This document shows, in pieces, positions 35,011 through 47,139 of a DNA stretch of 64,000 bases (within the stretch, counting starts at the first letter, position 1; the number at the start of each line of letters is the position of its first letter). Source of the DNA: Linyphia triangularis (lineage: Eukaryota; Arthropoda; Arachnida; Araneae; Linyphiidae); the NCBI GenBank assembly GCA_963978545.1, contig OZ021722.1, positions 1,364,001-1,428,000 of the forward strand. Direction: 5' to 3'. Both the position numbers and the translations under genes were made by a program. The notes beneath the pieces were generated by a model. It was not told the DNA's origin. It did no database searches and saw only the letters and a list, made by a program, of their open reading frames with translations.

Positions 35011-36005
35011 ACCTCTTTGCAAACACTTTGAGAAACTTTGTAACATATTTGAAGAGTACAAAGATTTAATAAACTTTACTATTACAATCTATATTTTACG
35101 TCGAAATTTTTGAGAAAAAATAGTTAAGGATTGAAATGCTTTTAAAAAAAATTGTGGAATGTTAGTTAATTTCCGTTTAGAATTGGAAAGATTCATACTA
35201 CAAAACATTTTTTTTTTTTAAAATCTTATAACTAAAACAATAGAAAAAAATTACTTATAAATTGACACGCAATCAAACGTATTTAAACCAAATTTTCTAA
35301 TTTTTAAGGAACATTTCCGTTTCTTGTGGGCTACATTTTAAAGTTGCTTCATGTTTGCTTTAAATTTAAGACCTTATTTAAAAATTTAGTTGCAATGTTA
35401 AATTGTTCATTAAGAAAAAACGATCAGAGATAATCGTTTTTATCCATTCTCCAGAAAAGCTGATTTAAAGTTTCAAGTCTCATGGCTTGTATCAAGACTG
35501 AGGTAAATTGTTGCTCAAAATCTCGCATACTATGCTATTTAGTTGCTAGAAGACTTAGTGTGGTTAAACTATTAGCTTGTATTATTGCATTTTATCTCTA
35601 TTGAAAAATATTATTGCAGAAATTGTTATTGCATTTATTGGGTTTCTGATAGCTTACGTTTCAAAATTTCAACTTGTCATTTAGCTTTTCAAAAAGAATT
35701 TTTTGGCCAAATTTTGAACTATAACCTTGCAGATGGCGGGAACATCTCGAAAAAAACTTCAACTCTACTCAACAAATAATTTTAAAATACAATTCGGCTA
35801 AAATTCTAATTTTAAACCAGGAAAAACAAAAAATTGTATTAAAATGTGCCAAAAAATATATCTGTATATCTCATTAAAATATTACTCATTCTTCCTCACT
35901 TGAAGCCGAAAGACGCAAAATCGATCATCATTCTGACGCATTGCCGGCTATTGTGAGATCAACGGAAGAGGACCAGAAAATGATGGAGTCAATTAATAAT
36001 GAATG
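35011..36005. other. No gene seen
   Basis: AT-rich spacer; no recognisable repeat or exon. Confidence 0.35.
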
Positions 36006-36515
36006 AAAAACAGGGGTGTGCAACATCACCCAACTTTCAATTAAACTGGGTTACTACTTTTAAATTTAAAGTAAAAATAATACTATTATCATACTTTCAT
36101 TCATTTGTAAAAATGGCCAGTTTAGCGATCCTCAAAAAAGGGCGAACTTGGCAATATACTTTTTAATAATTCTTACGTTATCCTCCCTTGTAAGTGAAAC
36201 AGAGGAGAGGAGAAAAACACGGTCGTTAATGAGCGATGCTCAAGCGAAAAGAACTCCCGTGTTAGAGACTTTCGTTTTTCATCTTCATACACATTTTTAC
36301 GAGAATTTCGGAGGTGGAGATGTTTAGAACACCTTCAGCGGCATTACCATAGCAATTTTAATCAAAATCGTTAGAACCGTTTTTTTTTAGAAATTAATAA
36401 AAAAACATGTAGTTTTTTCATGTTTTGGGTTTGCGTAATAATGACAAAAGCCTGCATGACAGGTCCCATCGCCACCCGTACACAAAACATCGTAAGTCAA
36501 TTCGCTTGGGAGCTA
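36006..36515 (+). repeat. Family W copy 5
   Basis: From GGTGTGCAACATCACCCAAC through AACAGAGGAGAGGAG and ATCAAAATCGTTAGAACCG to CAATTCGCTTGGGAGCTAT. Confidence 0.65.
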
Positions 36516-37330
36516 TCGGATTTAATTAAGTTCATTCAGAATCGATTCTTGAATAGTTTCGACCATTTATGCCTCTGCAGACCAGTGGATTCATGATGTA
36601 CAAACACTTCTCAACATTCTGTACAAAATTTTGAATGATGCTCGATGAGGTACCTAAACACGCAGTCGTCTCGCGTTCTATTATAAGCTGAGAGGCGACT
36701 GCAATATTCGAACCCCATCGAACATCATTCTGAATTTTTTATAGAAATTGGAGAAAAGTGAGTAGATTACGAATCCACTGGTCTGCCGTGGTAAAAATGG
36801 CCGAAACTGATCAAAAATCGACTTTTAATAAGTTGAACTAAATCCGATTGCCAAATGCGCCATAACTTGCCAAATGAGCATTTTTTTTTATTTGGTAACC
36901 CTCACTCTTTAATTTTCAATTAAGAAGGTTGCAGACGATTCGGATGTGTGGCTATGGCTTACTCGCATCTTTCACAAATGAGCCAAATTGACAAGAAACA
37001 TTACGTCACTGATGATGTAACTGATGTCGCCAATTTGGCTTACTTTTAAAAGATACAATTGTTTCCGAGCCAGAGATTAGATTTCGTTTGCGCTTTTTCT
37101 CATTTAAAATCAAAATGCAGTGAGTTGCCAGACGAAAAAGTTTGTCTTCTTTTTGACAAGTTATGACATATTTGGCAATCGGATTTTAGTTCAATTCATT
37201 TCAAGTCGATTATTGATCAGTTTCGACCAATTTTGCCACGGCAAACCAATGGATTCCTAATCTACTCACTTTCCTCCAATTTCTATAAAAAAATTCAGAA
37301 TGATGTTCGATGGGGTCACCTCTCGGACTA
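36516..37330. repeat. Composite inverted-repeat element (three copies of one unit)
   Basis: A unit of about 140 bp, containing TTTCGACCA, a GCAGACCAGTGGATTC-like word and AATTCAGAATGATGTTCGAT, occurs three times: plus (36530-36650, degenerate), minus (about 36710-36865) and plus (37180-37320). The minus copy and the last plus copy form long inverted arms around 36870-37180. No coding capacity. Confidence 0.65.
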
Positions 37331-39173
37331 TTAGTGGTCCCTTTCTGAAAGATCCTACAAAGCGAGATTATTCCCAGGTGAAATTCATGTCCCATATGTG
37401 TGTACGTGTACAGCTGTGTGTGGGTCGTATATTGGGAATTCCTCATATATTAGGGATTCCTGGTATATTTGAAGTTATACTATGAGTAATGTTCGTGTGT
37501 CTCACTGGGATTCATTTCATCTTCTGTAGTCCGAGACGGCTAATCCAGACCTTATTGAATTCGAAACAGCGATGGCCGCGTAATAATCTTACATGTAACG
37601 TCTTGACCTCAGAAGAGACAGAATTAGTCACCAGTTAAATAGTTCCAAAAAGGGTATTCTCACTCCCTCTCTAAATTTTAAGGGGTATTTTTAAAATCCA
37701 AAGGGTACGTTAAAAAAAATTTAAAACTAAAGCAAATTAATTTTTTTGGACAAAACTAATTAACTGCAACAATAAAGATCGCGATTTCGCGTATTAGAGC
37801 GAAAATATGCTTTTTAAATGCTTACTAAAAAACGCTTGATGGTTATAAACCTTTAAACTATCTCTTTAATACTATGCCGTTCGATGACACCACGTTGGTG
37901 CCCAGCGAAACTCTCGGTCAAATGTCGGCGACCCTCCAAAACGATCGAGCAAATGCCGGAGAAGTAAAGTAAAACTTGACAATTTACGATATCACCAAAA
38001 TATTGAAAAAACGCCTGCCATAAACATATTCAAAATCATCTGAACTTCTGAACCAGACCTATCACCGACAAAAAAAAAAAAAAATTCCGATTAAATGTAC
38101 GGACGACATAATATTGATCTATACATTTTCCATAAATTATCTCATGATATTAACTTTTTTCTCTATTTTGAGCAAGAAAGCATGATAAAAATTCGGCGAA
38201 ATACACTTAATTAAGGAACGTACGAAATTACATTTGGAAATTGTGGGACACCTCCTACAATCCACCTACTAATACGGCACTTGGTATCAGCAGCCAGTCG
38301 ATGATTTCAGTCAGTCACTAGTCTGTGCGAGGCACGTTTGAACACGAATGCCGAATGCGCATGCTTAACTTGCGATTTCGGAGAAGGGGGAGAAAAATAA
38401 ACGAATTCCGTTGAAAAATAAACGAAAATTTTGCATTTTTTTCAGAAAAGGACGCTATTTTCAAAGAAAAAGGGCAGGAAGGTAGCGCCGTCTTTCGAAA
38501 AACGAATAGGATGAAATATGATTTTCAAAAATGAAGCATTATTTTTTTAAATTTAACCATACTGAGCCGATGCGTGAATTCACACATGAGGTTAATTCCA
38601 TGGGGTGAAATTGATTTTCAAGGCGCGTTCACGCAGATTTCACGCATTTTGGCGAACTCTGGGGGTTAGCCAATAGTGATTTTTACTCTCATTATCCTGT
38701 ACAAACACATATGGGTATTTAAAAGTAAGAAGCCTTAACGTCTTGTATATATTTCCAAAAACATTATCCCACCCGAGAAAATGACGTTTCATCTTGGTAC
38801 ATTATATTTTGGGCCCTTGTAATGATCAACATGCCTTTGATATTCGCAGAAAAGTGGGCAACCACAGAGAACGGTGTAACCATGACGATGGATTTATCTC
38901 TTATTATTGGATGATAGAAAATGTGAATTCACTAAATAGCAGCCTATCAAACGGAGATATCTGTCTCAGCTTTCCTAATGCGATTTCGTCAAATCGGATT
39001 AGTTAGGCGGAGAGAGCGAGCGACATCTATCGGATAAATTATGTTTGATTCACGAGTTGGATTGTATTAAAATCGTGTTAAGTTTCGAGTCAATGGGATG
39101 GGACAAAATTAACTACGTCAAAGTTCGAGTTGCGACATTGAAATACAGACAGAATTATTGAGATGAAACGTCC
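37331..39173. other. No clear gene; one possible small exon (37874-37972)
   Basis: Apart from the possible exon, I see AT-rich DNA, poly(A) at about 38071-38084, and a 70-codon open frame at 38794-39006 with no recognised domain. Confidence 0.3.
37874..37972 (+). CDS. Candidate small exon or short ORF (32 aa)
   Basis: A GC-richer island in AT-rich DNA. An ATG is followed by 32 codons beginning MPFDDTTLVPSETLGQMSAT, with balanced amino-acid and codon use unlike the low-complexity frames around it. A donor-like site GAA|GTAAAGT lies near the end, so it could be a first coding exon spliced at 37963/37964 rather than a complete ORF. No family recognised and no partner exon found. Chance is a serious alternative at this length. 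Confidence 0.22.
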   Translation: MPFDDTTLVPSETLGQMSATLQNDRANAGEVK

Positions 39174-40314
39174 AGAGGAACTCCTAATAAGGATCATTCT
39201 CTATACTCGGTATGTTATAAGCTTCTAGTCCAGTGCATTTAGAAACTACTTTTCCTAAAACCTCATTGTTATCTTTTACGAAAATGATCACCTAATTGAA
39301 ATGACATAAATTGTATTCACTTATTGTCTATCTATTATAAAAGAAAATTAAAATAACAAAAGACAAAACCAGGTGGTGCTTCTGCATAGACATTGAAGTA
39401 AGGATTTCAAATATATTGTTACGAATTTTTGTATATTTGTAAATATTTTGTATTATTAATTATGTAAAAAGGAAAATTTATATACATTTCGTATAAGGCA
39501 GTGCAATAGTTCGTCTTAACTTTGCTCTCCTGTAATATGTCTATTAATGCTTGAAAACGAGTTTTACAGAAATAATGCTGGGAAGCGAGTTTTACAAAGA
39601 GAAGGCTATTTAACATTATGGTTAATGGCAATCTCGCCAAATTAGCGACTGTTTTGGCGACTAATTTTGGTCGCCAAATTTAACGACATTTTCGGTCCCG
39701 ATGTATCTGTATAGGGCTTTTTGACGACGATCTGGAAAGTTCTCCAAATTTCTATCTCTGTAAGATTCGCGAAAGAATTTACTTTCCTATAATAAGCCCA
39801 AGAGAGCGGGTGATGGAGTTAGTTGAGTTGAGTTACTCACTGAGTTGAGTTACTGACTGAGTGGAGTTACTGAGTTAGCTGTCTCTCAGTGAGCATTCAG
39901 AGTAGTTCTAAAAACGGACTATATTGCATTGCCTTTTGCAGCGATTTTAGCAGTTGTGTTGTCAAGTTTTTAACTGCTGTGTTTGTGCTCTATTGTTGTG
40001 TAAAGATCTGTATTGAGTTTACTAGAACGAGAAGTTCTGGAGTTGTAAAAGAATCTGCGAAGAGTTATATCGGGATAAATTTCTGCAAGTTTTGAACTGC
40101 TTTGGCTTCAAGTCTTTCGAACCCATCCACGCAATAATATAATATATTAGACGCTATTTTCTGGTATTTAATTTGTGTCATTTCATTAAATGATTCTTTT
40201 CGTCCCTACTCACCAAATGTGAAGAAGGTTTTGTACAAAGTAGTTTCTAAATGCAGTGGGCTACAAGATTGTAACATAGTGAGTATGGGGAATGATCTTT
40301 ACTAGGAATTCCTC
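39174..40314. mobile_element. Family Y copy v interrupted by a solo LTR
   Basis: The left arm AGAGGAACTCCTAATAAGGA and the right arm ending AGGAATTCCTC, followed by TTAA (40315-40318); the left TTAA has decayed. The Y sequence reads AGGATTTCAAATATAT up to the LTR and resumes AATATATTAGACGC. Confidence 0.75.
39417..40136 (+). mobile_element. Solo LTR, family LTR1 copy 2 (720 bp)
   Basis: Plus-oriented copy starting TGTTACGAA, ending in CACGCAATA (CA terminus mutated), flanked by ATAT at 39413-39416 and 40137-40140. It has a (GAGTT)-rich tandem stretch (about 39819-39880) that is less developed in the other copies, and the TCGCCAAA/TTTGGCGA cluster around 39630-39690. The TATA box is degenerate (CCTATAATAAG). 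Confidence 0.83.
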
Positions 40315-40384
40315 TTAAAAAATAGTAATAAAAAAGTCAGTGTTCATTTGCTCATCATAAAAGGATTTCAATCGGTGAAAATTC

Positions 40385-40630
40385 TGTACTCTTCCCTAAT
40401 TAGACGGGTACCAAATAAAAACCGCCAAATTGCAACAATAACTTCTCCGAACTAACAACTTTCAAATCAGTCATAAAATTCCTATAACAAACAGTTATAA
40501 GTTTGCTATGGTAACCCTACAGCAAATCTTGATTATTTAGGCTTGGCGATAACTGGATTTGTGTCATTTAAACGTGTAAATATTTAGGCTTGGCGATAAC
40601 TGCACCAACTGGTACTTGTCTAACGTAAAT
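40385..40630. mobile_element. Family V copy 2
   Basis: TAGACGGGTACCAAATAAAA at left and CAACTGGTACTTGTCTAACG at right pair with the ends of 17244-17474. A segment TTTAGGCTTGGCGATAACTG occurs twice (about 40537 and 40590). Flanking TTAA sites have decayed. Confidence 0.5.
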
Positions 40631-41558
40631 TCTTATTCAAAAATTGTATTATTTAAAGGAATATTGTCTTGTTTCTGCGAAACAAAGTGTAAAGTTGTGG
40701 ATGGAATAAAAGTGGTTGCTGAAAGATAAAATTAAAACGCAGATTTCAAATAATTAAAAACATTCCTTTAATGAATCTTAAGATGAAATTTACGTGATAT
40801 ATTTACAAATACTATTTACAAAAAGAGCGCCTACATAACTGTCTCCTTACATGGCGAAAGTCCAGTCCAATCTTAGCCATATCAAAATGGCGTCGTTTTT
40901 TGAACATCACCTAATACTCTCGCGCTCAGATACCTTTCTCGATCTTCAAACAGCGTTGCCATCTTTTCTTGTCACGAGACTAATATTAAAAAATAATTAA
41001 ATCCACTATCGGCGATATTCCTTTTTCTTCATTGTTGAATACTACGAATAAAAGAACTTACACCTTTATTGTGTTTTGCAATCTTAAAAAAAAAAATCGA
41101 ATAAAGTCGAAGTGATTTTGTATTATATAAATCAAAAGTATGTTTAAATTATCATTCTTCCCTTCTTATCCGAAAAAAAAAAAAAAAAAAAATGTTAAAA
41201 GAATAATTTATTTTGAAAAAAAAAAAAAAAAACTTTCGTGTCTTTTGGGGAAATTTCTTCTAGGACAGAATTCTTTGAAGCAAAACTTTCCGAATAAAAT
41301 TATCTCTTGAGAACTAATAATTAGACGGAATTCGACGAATAAAAGAATAATAATTATAAAAAGTGAATTCCGCACAAAACATACCTAATATGCATCACTA
41401 ATTTCCGAGTTTCAGCCCAGATCAAAGGTGACGAAAAATTATTTTCAAACTGAGATTTTGATTTGAGTCTAACAAACACATTCGAGACTTCTCGTTATAA
41501 ATGGAAAATATTTCCTGTTTTTTCTTAATTGAGTTCATTATCGCAGCTAATTTATGCG
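40631..41558. other. No gene seen
   Basis: AT-rich spacer with poly(A) at about 41175-41192 and 41216-41232. Confidence 0.35.
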
Positions 41559-41740
41559 ATGCCTCTTGGCGACTTTTTGAAAGTTAAAGGAATTGTCGCC
41601 GAATATGGCAACCCGCCGCCAACTTCGTTTTCCATCAACCGTAGTGACCGTTTGGATTCGACAACACGGCGTTTTGACGCCATAACCGGTTGGCGTCATT
41701 TTTAACTTGGGCGACTTCTTTTAAAAGTCGCAAGAGGCAT
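41559..41740. mobile_element. Short inverted-repeat element (182 bp)
   Basis: The left arm ATGCCTCTTGGCGACTTTT and the right arm AAAAGTCGCAAGAGGCAT are inverted with one gap. The interior has several GTCGCC/GGCGAC words. No target duplication identified, so the class is unknown. Confidence 0.55.
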
Positions 41741-42092
41741 TGTACGGTAAAGCATAACCTTAATTTGAATCGCAAATTGCTTATGAATGCTGATGTCACT
41801 GTTTTTGTTGGATAAACAAATTCTTACTTATTACTTGTCTTCATTTTTTTTATTTTTTATTATTTTACCTGAAGCAATGTTGAGTTTAATTGTAAAGCTC
41901 CTTCACGAAAGTTTGATTAATAATATTTGAGTTTGGGTTTTTTTATTTTCCTCGATTTTGATTGGTCAAATGTGATATTTTTGGGAACGCACTGTTCTTA
42001 GAATTATGTAAATATGTTAATTATAAAAGAGGAAGTTTCTGATTCCAAATCTTTAAACAAAAGTTCTTTAAAAAAAATTAGTTAGTTAAATA

Positions 42093-42461
42093 TTAAGAAA
42101 AGAAAATGCCCCAAAACAGAGCCAAAACCAGTCCGATCAAAACACACAACAAAATCTGTAACGTCAAAGCTTCATTCCGATTCTATGGTTATCGTGAGGT
42201 TTCTGCAAATAGTTGGCGTTGAAATAGTTGTCGTTGGTAGACCATTGGAGTATCCCGTACAAGTTAGCGCGATTTGCGAGAATCTTGCAAAACTGGTTTC
42301 CGCTGCTGCATTTCAAGCCAAGATATTTGGGAATCTTTGACGTCGCATTCAATTCGAGCAGAATGAAAAAATTTCTCGCCAACGTGTAACAGGCGAACTT
42401 TGATTGCAAAGTATAAAAATTTATAAAACAAAATTATTTTTGGGGAAAAGTTGAAAAACAA
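42093..42461 (-). CDS. Candidate host coding remnant with a terminal hydrophobic segment
   Basis: A single-copy, GC-richer stretch. On the minus strand one frame (42409-42164) is open for 81 codons; a second frame (42461-42264) is open for 65. The second frame, after two stops, continues near 42182-42093 as a short polar lead and a hydrophobic run LQILLCVLIGLVLALFWGIF before a stop. That run looks like a tail-anchor or C-terminal membrane helix. An AG acceptor-like site (ACCATAG) precedes the tail. No family recognised; it may be the last exon of a host gene, a pseudogene or chance. Confidence 0.22.
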
Positions 42462-42569
42462 GTGCCTTTAACACAGAGCTCTCTACACTTGAGCATCGCC
42501 CATCAGCGATTGATTGATGCTTCTTAATAGAAAATGGTAATTCCTTGAAATCAATTAAAAGAAGCACTA

Positions 42570-44470
42570 GGAAGCATCGCACAACTTTCAATTACACTAC
42601 AATACTCACGTGGATTGGTGTTATTATTATATTTTCATCATTCATTTAGAAAAAATGACCTGTTTGGGGATATTTTTTTAGCTATTATTCTTATATGAAC
42701 CTTAAAATAACACCGCCAAAATGCGATTTTGACGATATACTTTTCGATATTTCTTACATTATCCTTTCTTGAAACAGAGGAGAGGTGAAAAATGGTCGTC
42801 GACAACTCTGTGTTGAAGGCATTCGTTTTTCAACTTTTTACCTTTTTATAGTATTTTTACTGGATGTTCGAAGGTGTGGATGTTTAGAACACCTTAAGAG
42901 GCATTACCGTAAAATAGGGTGAATCGGAACACTTTTCAACTTTCAAAGTAAAAATCGGTTGTAATAAAATCATTAAGGAACATATTTTTGATACTGAAAC
43001 TTGGGTCTTACCTTCTTCTTTGAGTATCAACCCAAAAAATGTTGAAAAAACTAGGACTTTAATTTATTTTGAATTTTTTCATGATGTTCCGATTCACCCC
43101 GCAGAAAGGGGTGAATCGGAACACTCGTTACAATTTATGTCTGATCTTATTTAAATGTTTACAGGGTGATAAAAAATAAGTAATAATGCATTGTGGTGAA
43201 TAGGAACACAAAATTATTATAAAAAATCATTTAATATGACGGATAAAATTTGTGTTTGTCAATTATTGTCAAAACAAATCATATGTTTGAAAGTGTATCA
43301 ACTCTTCTCCTATAACTCATCCAAATAGTCTTTACAGTTAATAATATTTTTTAATCTACTTTATGTTTGCGTGGTGTATGACTGCAAATTCCTTAAAATA
43401 TCTTGAGAAAGGAGAAAAGCATCCTCATTTGTTTCAGAAAATCTCTTCTTTCATGGGCGCTTTTTTTAAAACACACTTATAGAATAATCTTGTGGGTGTA
43501 AAACTTTGCTCACATAGAGTCTTCATACATTTCTCCATATAACTTAAAGATAACGAAGTCATGTAGAGAAAAAAACACTGGAACAATCGGGTTTTCTGCC
43601 ATGCGGAAATTAGGCTCCTCTTCTGACATTTATTCAAGCCTGCAATCTTGATTACTGTCTTGAATGGAGTAATTAGACAGTCTTTGAATCTTGTGTGGAA
43701 CATAATCTTACCAAAAACAGCTCTTTAATATCACTTTTCAAGTGTTCCGATTCACCCCGCAAATCTCAAAATCGAGACGAGGCAAAACATAAAAATTCGT
43801 AAAATAAAAAGTTTTTAGAACCAAGTTAAATTAAGTATGGCATGCTGTTGTGGATGTTTATACTTATCTAAATATATATATGTTAAGTCTATTGATGGTA
43901 CATGTTATTAATTACGGGATAAGTTTTGGAGATGTTAAAACTCATTGGATTGTATGACGCTGTTTCAGAAATTTTTTTTTAAAAAAAGGACAGTGTTGAA
44001 AACCCCACAAAACCTGTTCCAAGATTCCAAAAATGTTAGCCAAATAAAAAAAAAAACTTATAATTAATAAAACTGCTTTATTTGTGTAAAATAATAATTT
44101 CTTTGTAACTTCATGAAGTTTCGTTCCGATTCACCCCGCTGTTCCTATTCACCCCATTTTACGGTACTACAGTGATTTTGATCAAAATCATTACAGCCAT
44201 TTTCTACCAATTAATGAAAAACATGTTTTTTAATGACAGCTACCTTATGCGCATGAGCAATTTTTATGAAAACCTTAATGGTAGATCCGACTGCCACCAC
44301 AAACCCATACACCACATTTGAATATCGTAGATCAATTAGTTCGAGAGTTATATTGACCACGTACACACAGACAGACATTTTTTGTAGACTATTTTTTTTG
44401 AAAACTTTTTTTCCAAAACTTGGAAGAAAAGAAAAAAAAGGAAAAAAAAAACATTGTTTTTGACAGTACT
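42570..44470 (+). repeat. Family W copy 6, split by a TA-flanked DNA transposon
   Basis: W sequence from CACAACTTTCAATTACACTA to AAGAGGCATTA, then the element at 42907-44164. W resumes CTACAGTGATTTTGATCAAA and ends near TTCGAGAGTTATATTGACCA. Confidence 0.7.
42907..44164. mobile_element. TA-flanked pogo/mariner-like element (1258 bp) with iterated GGGTGAATCGGAAC motif
   Basis: Inverted ends CCGTAAAATAGGGTGAAT and CCGTAAAATGGGGTGAAT, each beside TA (42905-42906 and 44165-44166). Removing the element rejoins family W (GCATTA...CTACAGTGATTTTG). The word GGGTGAATCGGAAC, or a close variant, recurs at about 42915, 43110 and 43195 (plus) and about 43085, 43742, 44132 and 44140 (minus). The pair at 43085-43124 forms a 15 bp perfect hairpin. 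An 89-codon minus frame (43434-43703) shows no transposase motif, so I treat it as non-autonomous. Confidence 0.78.
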
Positions 44471-45011
44471 TTTATAAGGGCAATTGAAAGTAACAAGAAA
44501 TTATGAAAAAAGTAATGAGAATTCACGCAATTATTTTTAAGCTTTAGACGTACATAACTGACAAATTTATTTCAGGAGGAATTTCTGCTAACCACGTAAA
44601 AGTCATTTAAGAAGTTTATTAAGAAGAAGTAAACACTAAGTGTACTTTATTTCTCATTGCATTAGATGGCTATTTCCAAATCTCGAAGAGCAGCGGAAAT
44701 GTCGACTCCTTCACATAAACAAAAATAACTTTTATGGATCGTTACACCGGTGAGATTAAAACTTGGATCTCTGAAATGACATTCACTTAATGGGAAGAAT
44801 GGAACAAACTCTTTTGAAGGAGACAGTTTATGAACTATCATAATACTTGTTATTTTTGTATCTTGGAAAATATAGTCTCTTTTTTTTTTTTTTTTTGCTA
44901 TTTAATTTATTTATAATAAAATTTGAACCTAACTTAATATTAATTTGAAGTATTAAAGTATTTGATACAATATACGACTTTCGATATCCAGCTTAGTGCC
45001 CATAACACGGT
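44471..45011. other. No gene seen
   Basis: AT-rich spacer with poly(T) at about 44880-44896. Confidence 0.35.
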
Positions 45012-45624
45012 TTAGTCCCTAGTAAATACAATAGCTATGTTACAAACTTCTATCCCACTTCATTTAGGCCGACCAAACGGTATAGTGGTTAGCGCGCTAG
45101 CTTCTAGACCTCGAGGTTGCGGGTTCCGAGTCCCTTGTTAGGCATGGGTGTTTGTAAATACATGTTGGCTTGTCTAATGACGAATGTTTGGGCGCATTAT
45201 AGCCCTCGTGTTCCTGACGGCGCCCGATTGTCTGAAAACAACCAACCCACTTCATTTGGAAACTACTTTTGCGTAAATCCCCCTTGAGAGTAGGTGCGAA
45301 AAAGATCATTTCAGAAAATGACATAAATTAAAAACTCGAAAATAGCGTTTAATATAATCTTATATTTGAAATCCTTACACCAATGCCTTTGTAGTGGCTC
45401 TACCTGCGATTTTTTCCTTTCGCGTTTTTAATTTTCATTTATAAAATAAAATATGCTAGACGTTATTATTTTCGGGATTTTAATTTATGTCATTTCATTG
45501 AGTGGTCATTTTCGTACCAACTCATCAAACTTCGTGGATTTCTACAATGTAGAATCTAACTAAACCGGGTTCAAATATTGTCACATAGTGAGTTTAGGGA
45601 ATGACCCTTTACTATGACTTCCTC
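45012..45624. mobile_element. Family Y copy vi with SINE-A nested
   Basis: Left arm AGTCCCTAGTAAATACAATA, right arm CCCTTTACTATGACTTCCTC followed by TTAC (decayed TTAA). The SINE at 45068 splits the left arm. Confidence 0.7.
45068..45247 (+). mobile_element. SINE-A copy 8, full length
   Basis: Complete head, B box (GGTTCCGAGTCCC, one extra C), body and tail. Flanked by CCCACTTCATTTAG (45054-45067) and CCCACTTCATTTGG (45246-45259). Confidence 0.92.
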
Positions 45625-46094
45625 TTACGTGAACTTAGTGGTCATTACTGTGCAATTACGCGAAAATAATCACCAAACTTAGATATTTTCAAAAAAATTT
45701 AAAAATCGGAACCCAAGTCGCAACGGTGAACTCTACTCATCAACTTAAAGGAAGTCCCGAAAACCTGTTGAAGATCAAAACAACGAAATTAATTTTTTTT
45801 TTTTATTATAAAATAATTACCCAACTATTTTTAATTTCCTTACTAACTACCTTATTTCCTACCTAACTCCTTCCAAATTACCTTACTAACTAAAAATATT
45901 GGGAAAAAAAAAAAAAAGCTGGTTTTTTTTTTATTCTTCACTATTCCAAACTTGTTAAAAAAAAGTTGATGGCAAGTACCATACGATGCAGAATATTTTT
46001 ACTATGTCAATACCTTTTTATTCTCAATTCTCCATACGTGAAAATAAGGTAATAAAAGTTTTTTTTTTTTTTTTTTTTTTTTGCATTTTATCAC
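45625..46094. other. No gene seen
   Basis: AT-rich spacer with CTAACTACCTTA-type short repeats (about 45820-45895) and a poly(T) tract at 46060-46082. Confidence 0.35.
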
Positions 46095-46745
46095 GTTTTA
46101 CAACACCCTGATTGGAATAACGAGCAACTTTCAATTACACTATAATATTGGCCATTGCATGACAATTTATGGTGTTATTTACCGTTTTCATACTTTCACT
46201 CATTTAAATAAAATGGTCAGTTTGGCGATATATTTGGCAAACATTTTTACACAGAAAAAAATCTGCAAAGATGACGATGTAATTCGATAGACATTACATT
46301 GCGCTTTCTTGTGTGGAAAACAGAAAAAAATAATTCTTTGACGGGTGATGCTCCGGGACACTCGTTTTTCGACTATTTTACGGTTTTACCGCATTTCTAC
46401 GGGAATTTCAAAGGTGGGACGATTAGAAAAACCATACAAGTCATTATCACAGAGATTTTAATCAAAATCGTTGGAGCCGGGTTTTTTTAGCAATTGCTGA
46501 AAAACACGGTATTACATGATTTTTCACTATTTCAACCTTATGCGCATTCGCGATTTTGACGAAAACAATACTGGTAGGTCCTATGGCCACCACTAACGCG
46601 TACACCAAATTTGAACATCGGAGGTCAATTTATTCGAGATTTATAGTGATCACGTTCACACAGATACATTATTATTATTTTTTTTTATCCTAAACCACTT
46701 TTTGAAATCAGGGTGTTCACGTGGAGAAATGCAAAAAAAGTTGAT
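46095..46745 (+). repeat. Family W copy 7
   Basis: From CAACTTTCAATTACACTATA to TTATAGTGATCACGTTCACA; the middle has ATTTTAATCAAAATCGTTGG. Confidence 0.65.
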
Positions 46746-46800
46746 TTTTTTTCACCCGAATGGTATTATTTAATTACCCTATGTAAACATATGGATAATT

Positions 46801-46984
46801 GGTTGATTGGTTGTTTTCAGATTATCTTGGCGCCGTCAGCAACACGAGGGCTATAATGCACCGAAACATTCGTCATTAGACAAGCCAACATACATTTACA
46901 AACACCCATGCCTTACACGGGACTCAAACCCACAACCTCGCGGCCTAGAAGCTAGCACGCTAACCACTATACCGTTTGGTCGGC
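46801..46984 (-). mobile_element. SINE-A copy 9, full length
   Basis: Complete inverted copy. Flanking ATGGATAATTG (about 46791-46801) and ATGGGTAATTG (about 46986-46996) are an imperfect duplication. Confidence 0.88.
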
Positions 46985-47059
46985 TATGGGTAATTGAAAA
47001 TTTCAAAAAATATTTTGCATTTAAATAAAGATACGTTACAATTTTAAATGTAACGAATC

Positions 47060-47138
47060 AGAGAATATTTTTAAACAAAAAAAAAAAAATAATGTATACT
47101 TCAGTCAAATTTCACGATTCCTTATTTATATGTATACC
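47060..47138. mobile_element. Right-end fragment of the 740 bp TTAA element family
   Basis: AGTCAAATTTCACGATTCCT and ATATGTATACC followed by TTAA match the right end of 31331-32070. No left end was found upstream. Confidence 0.6.
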
Positions 47139-47139
47139 T

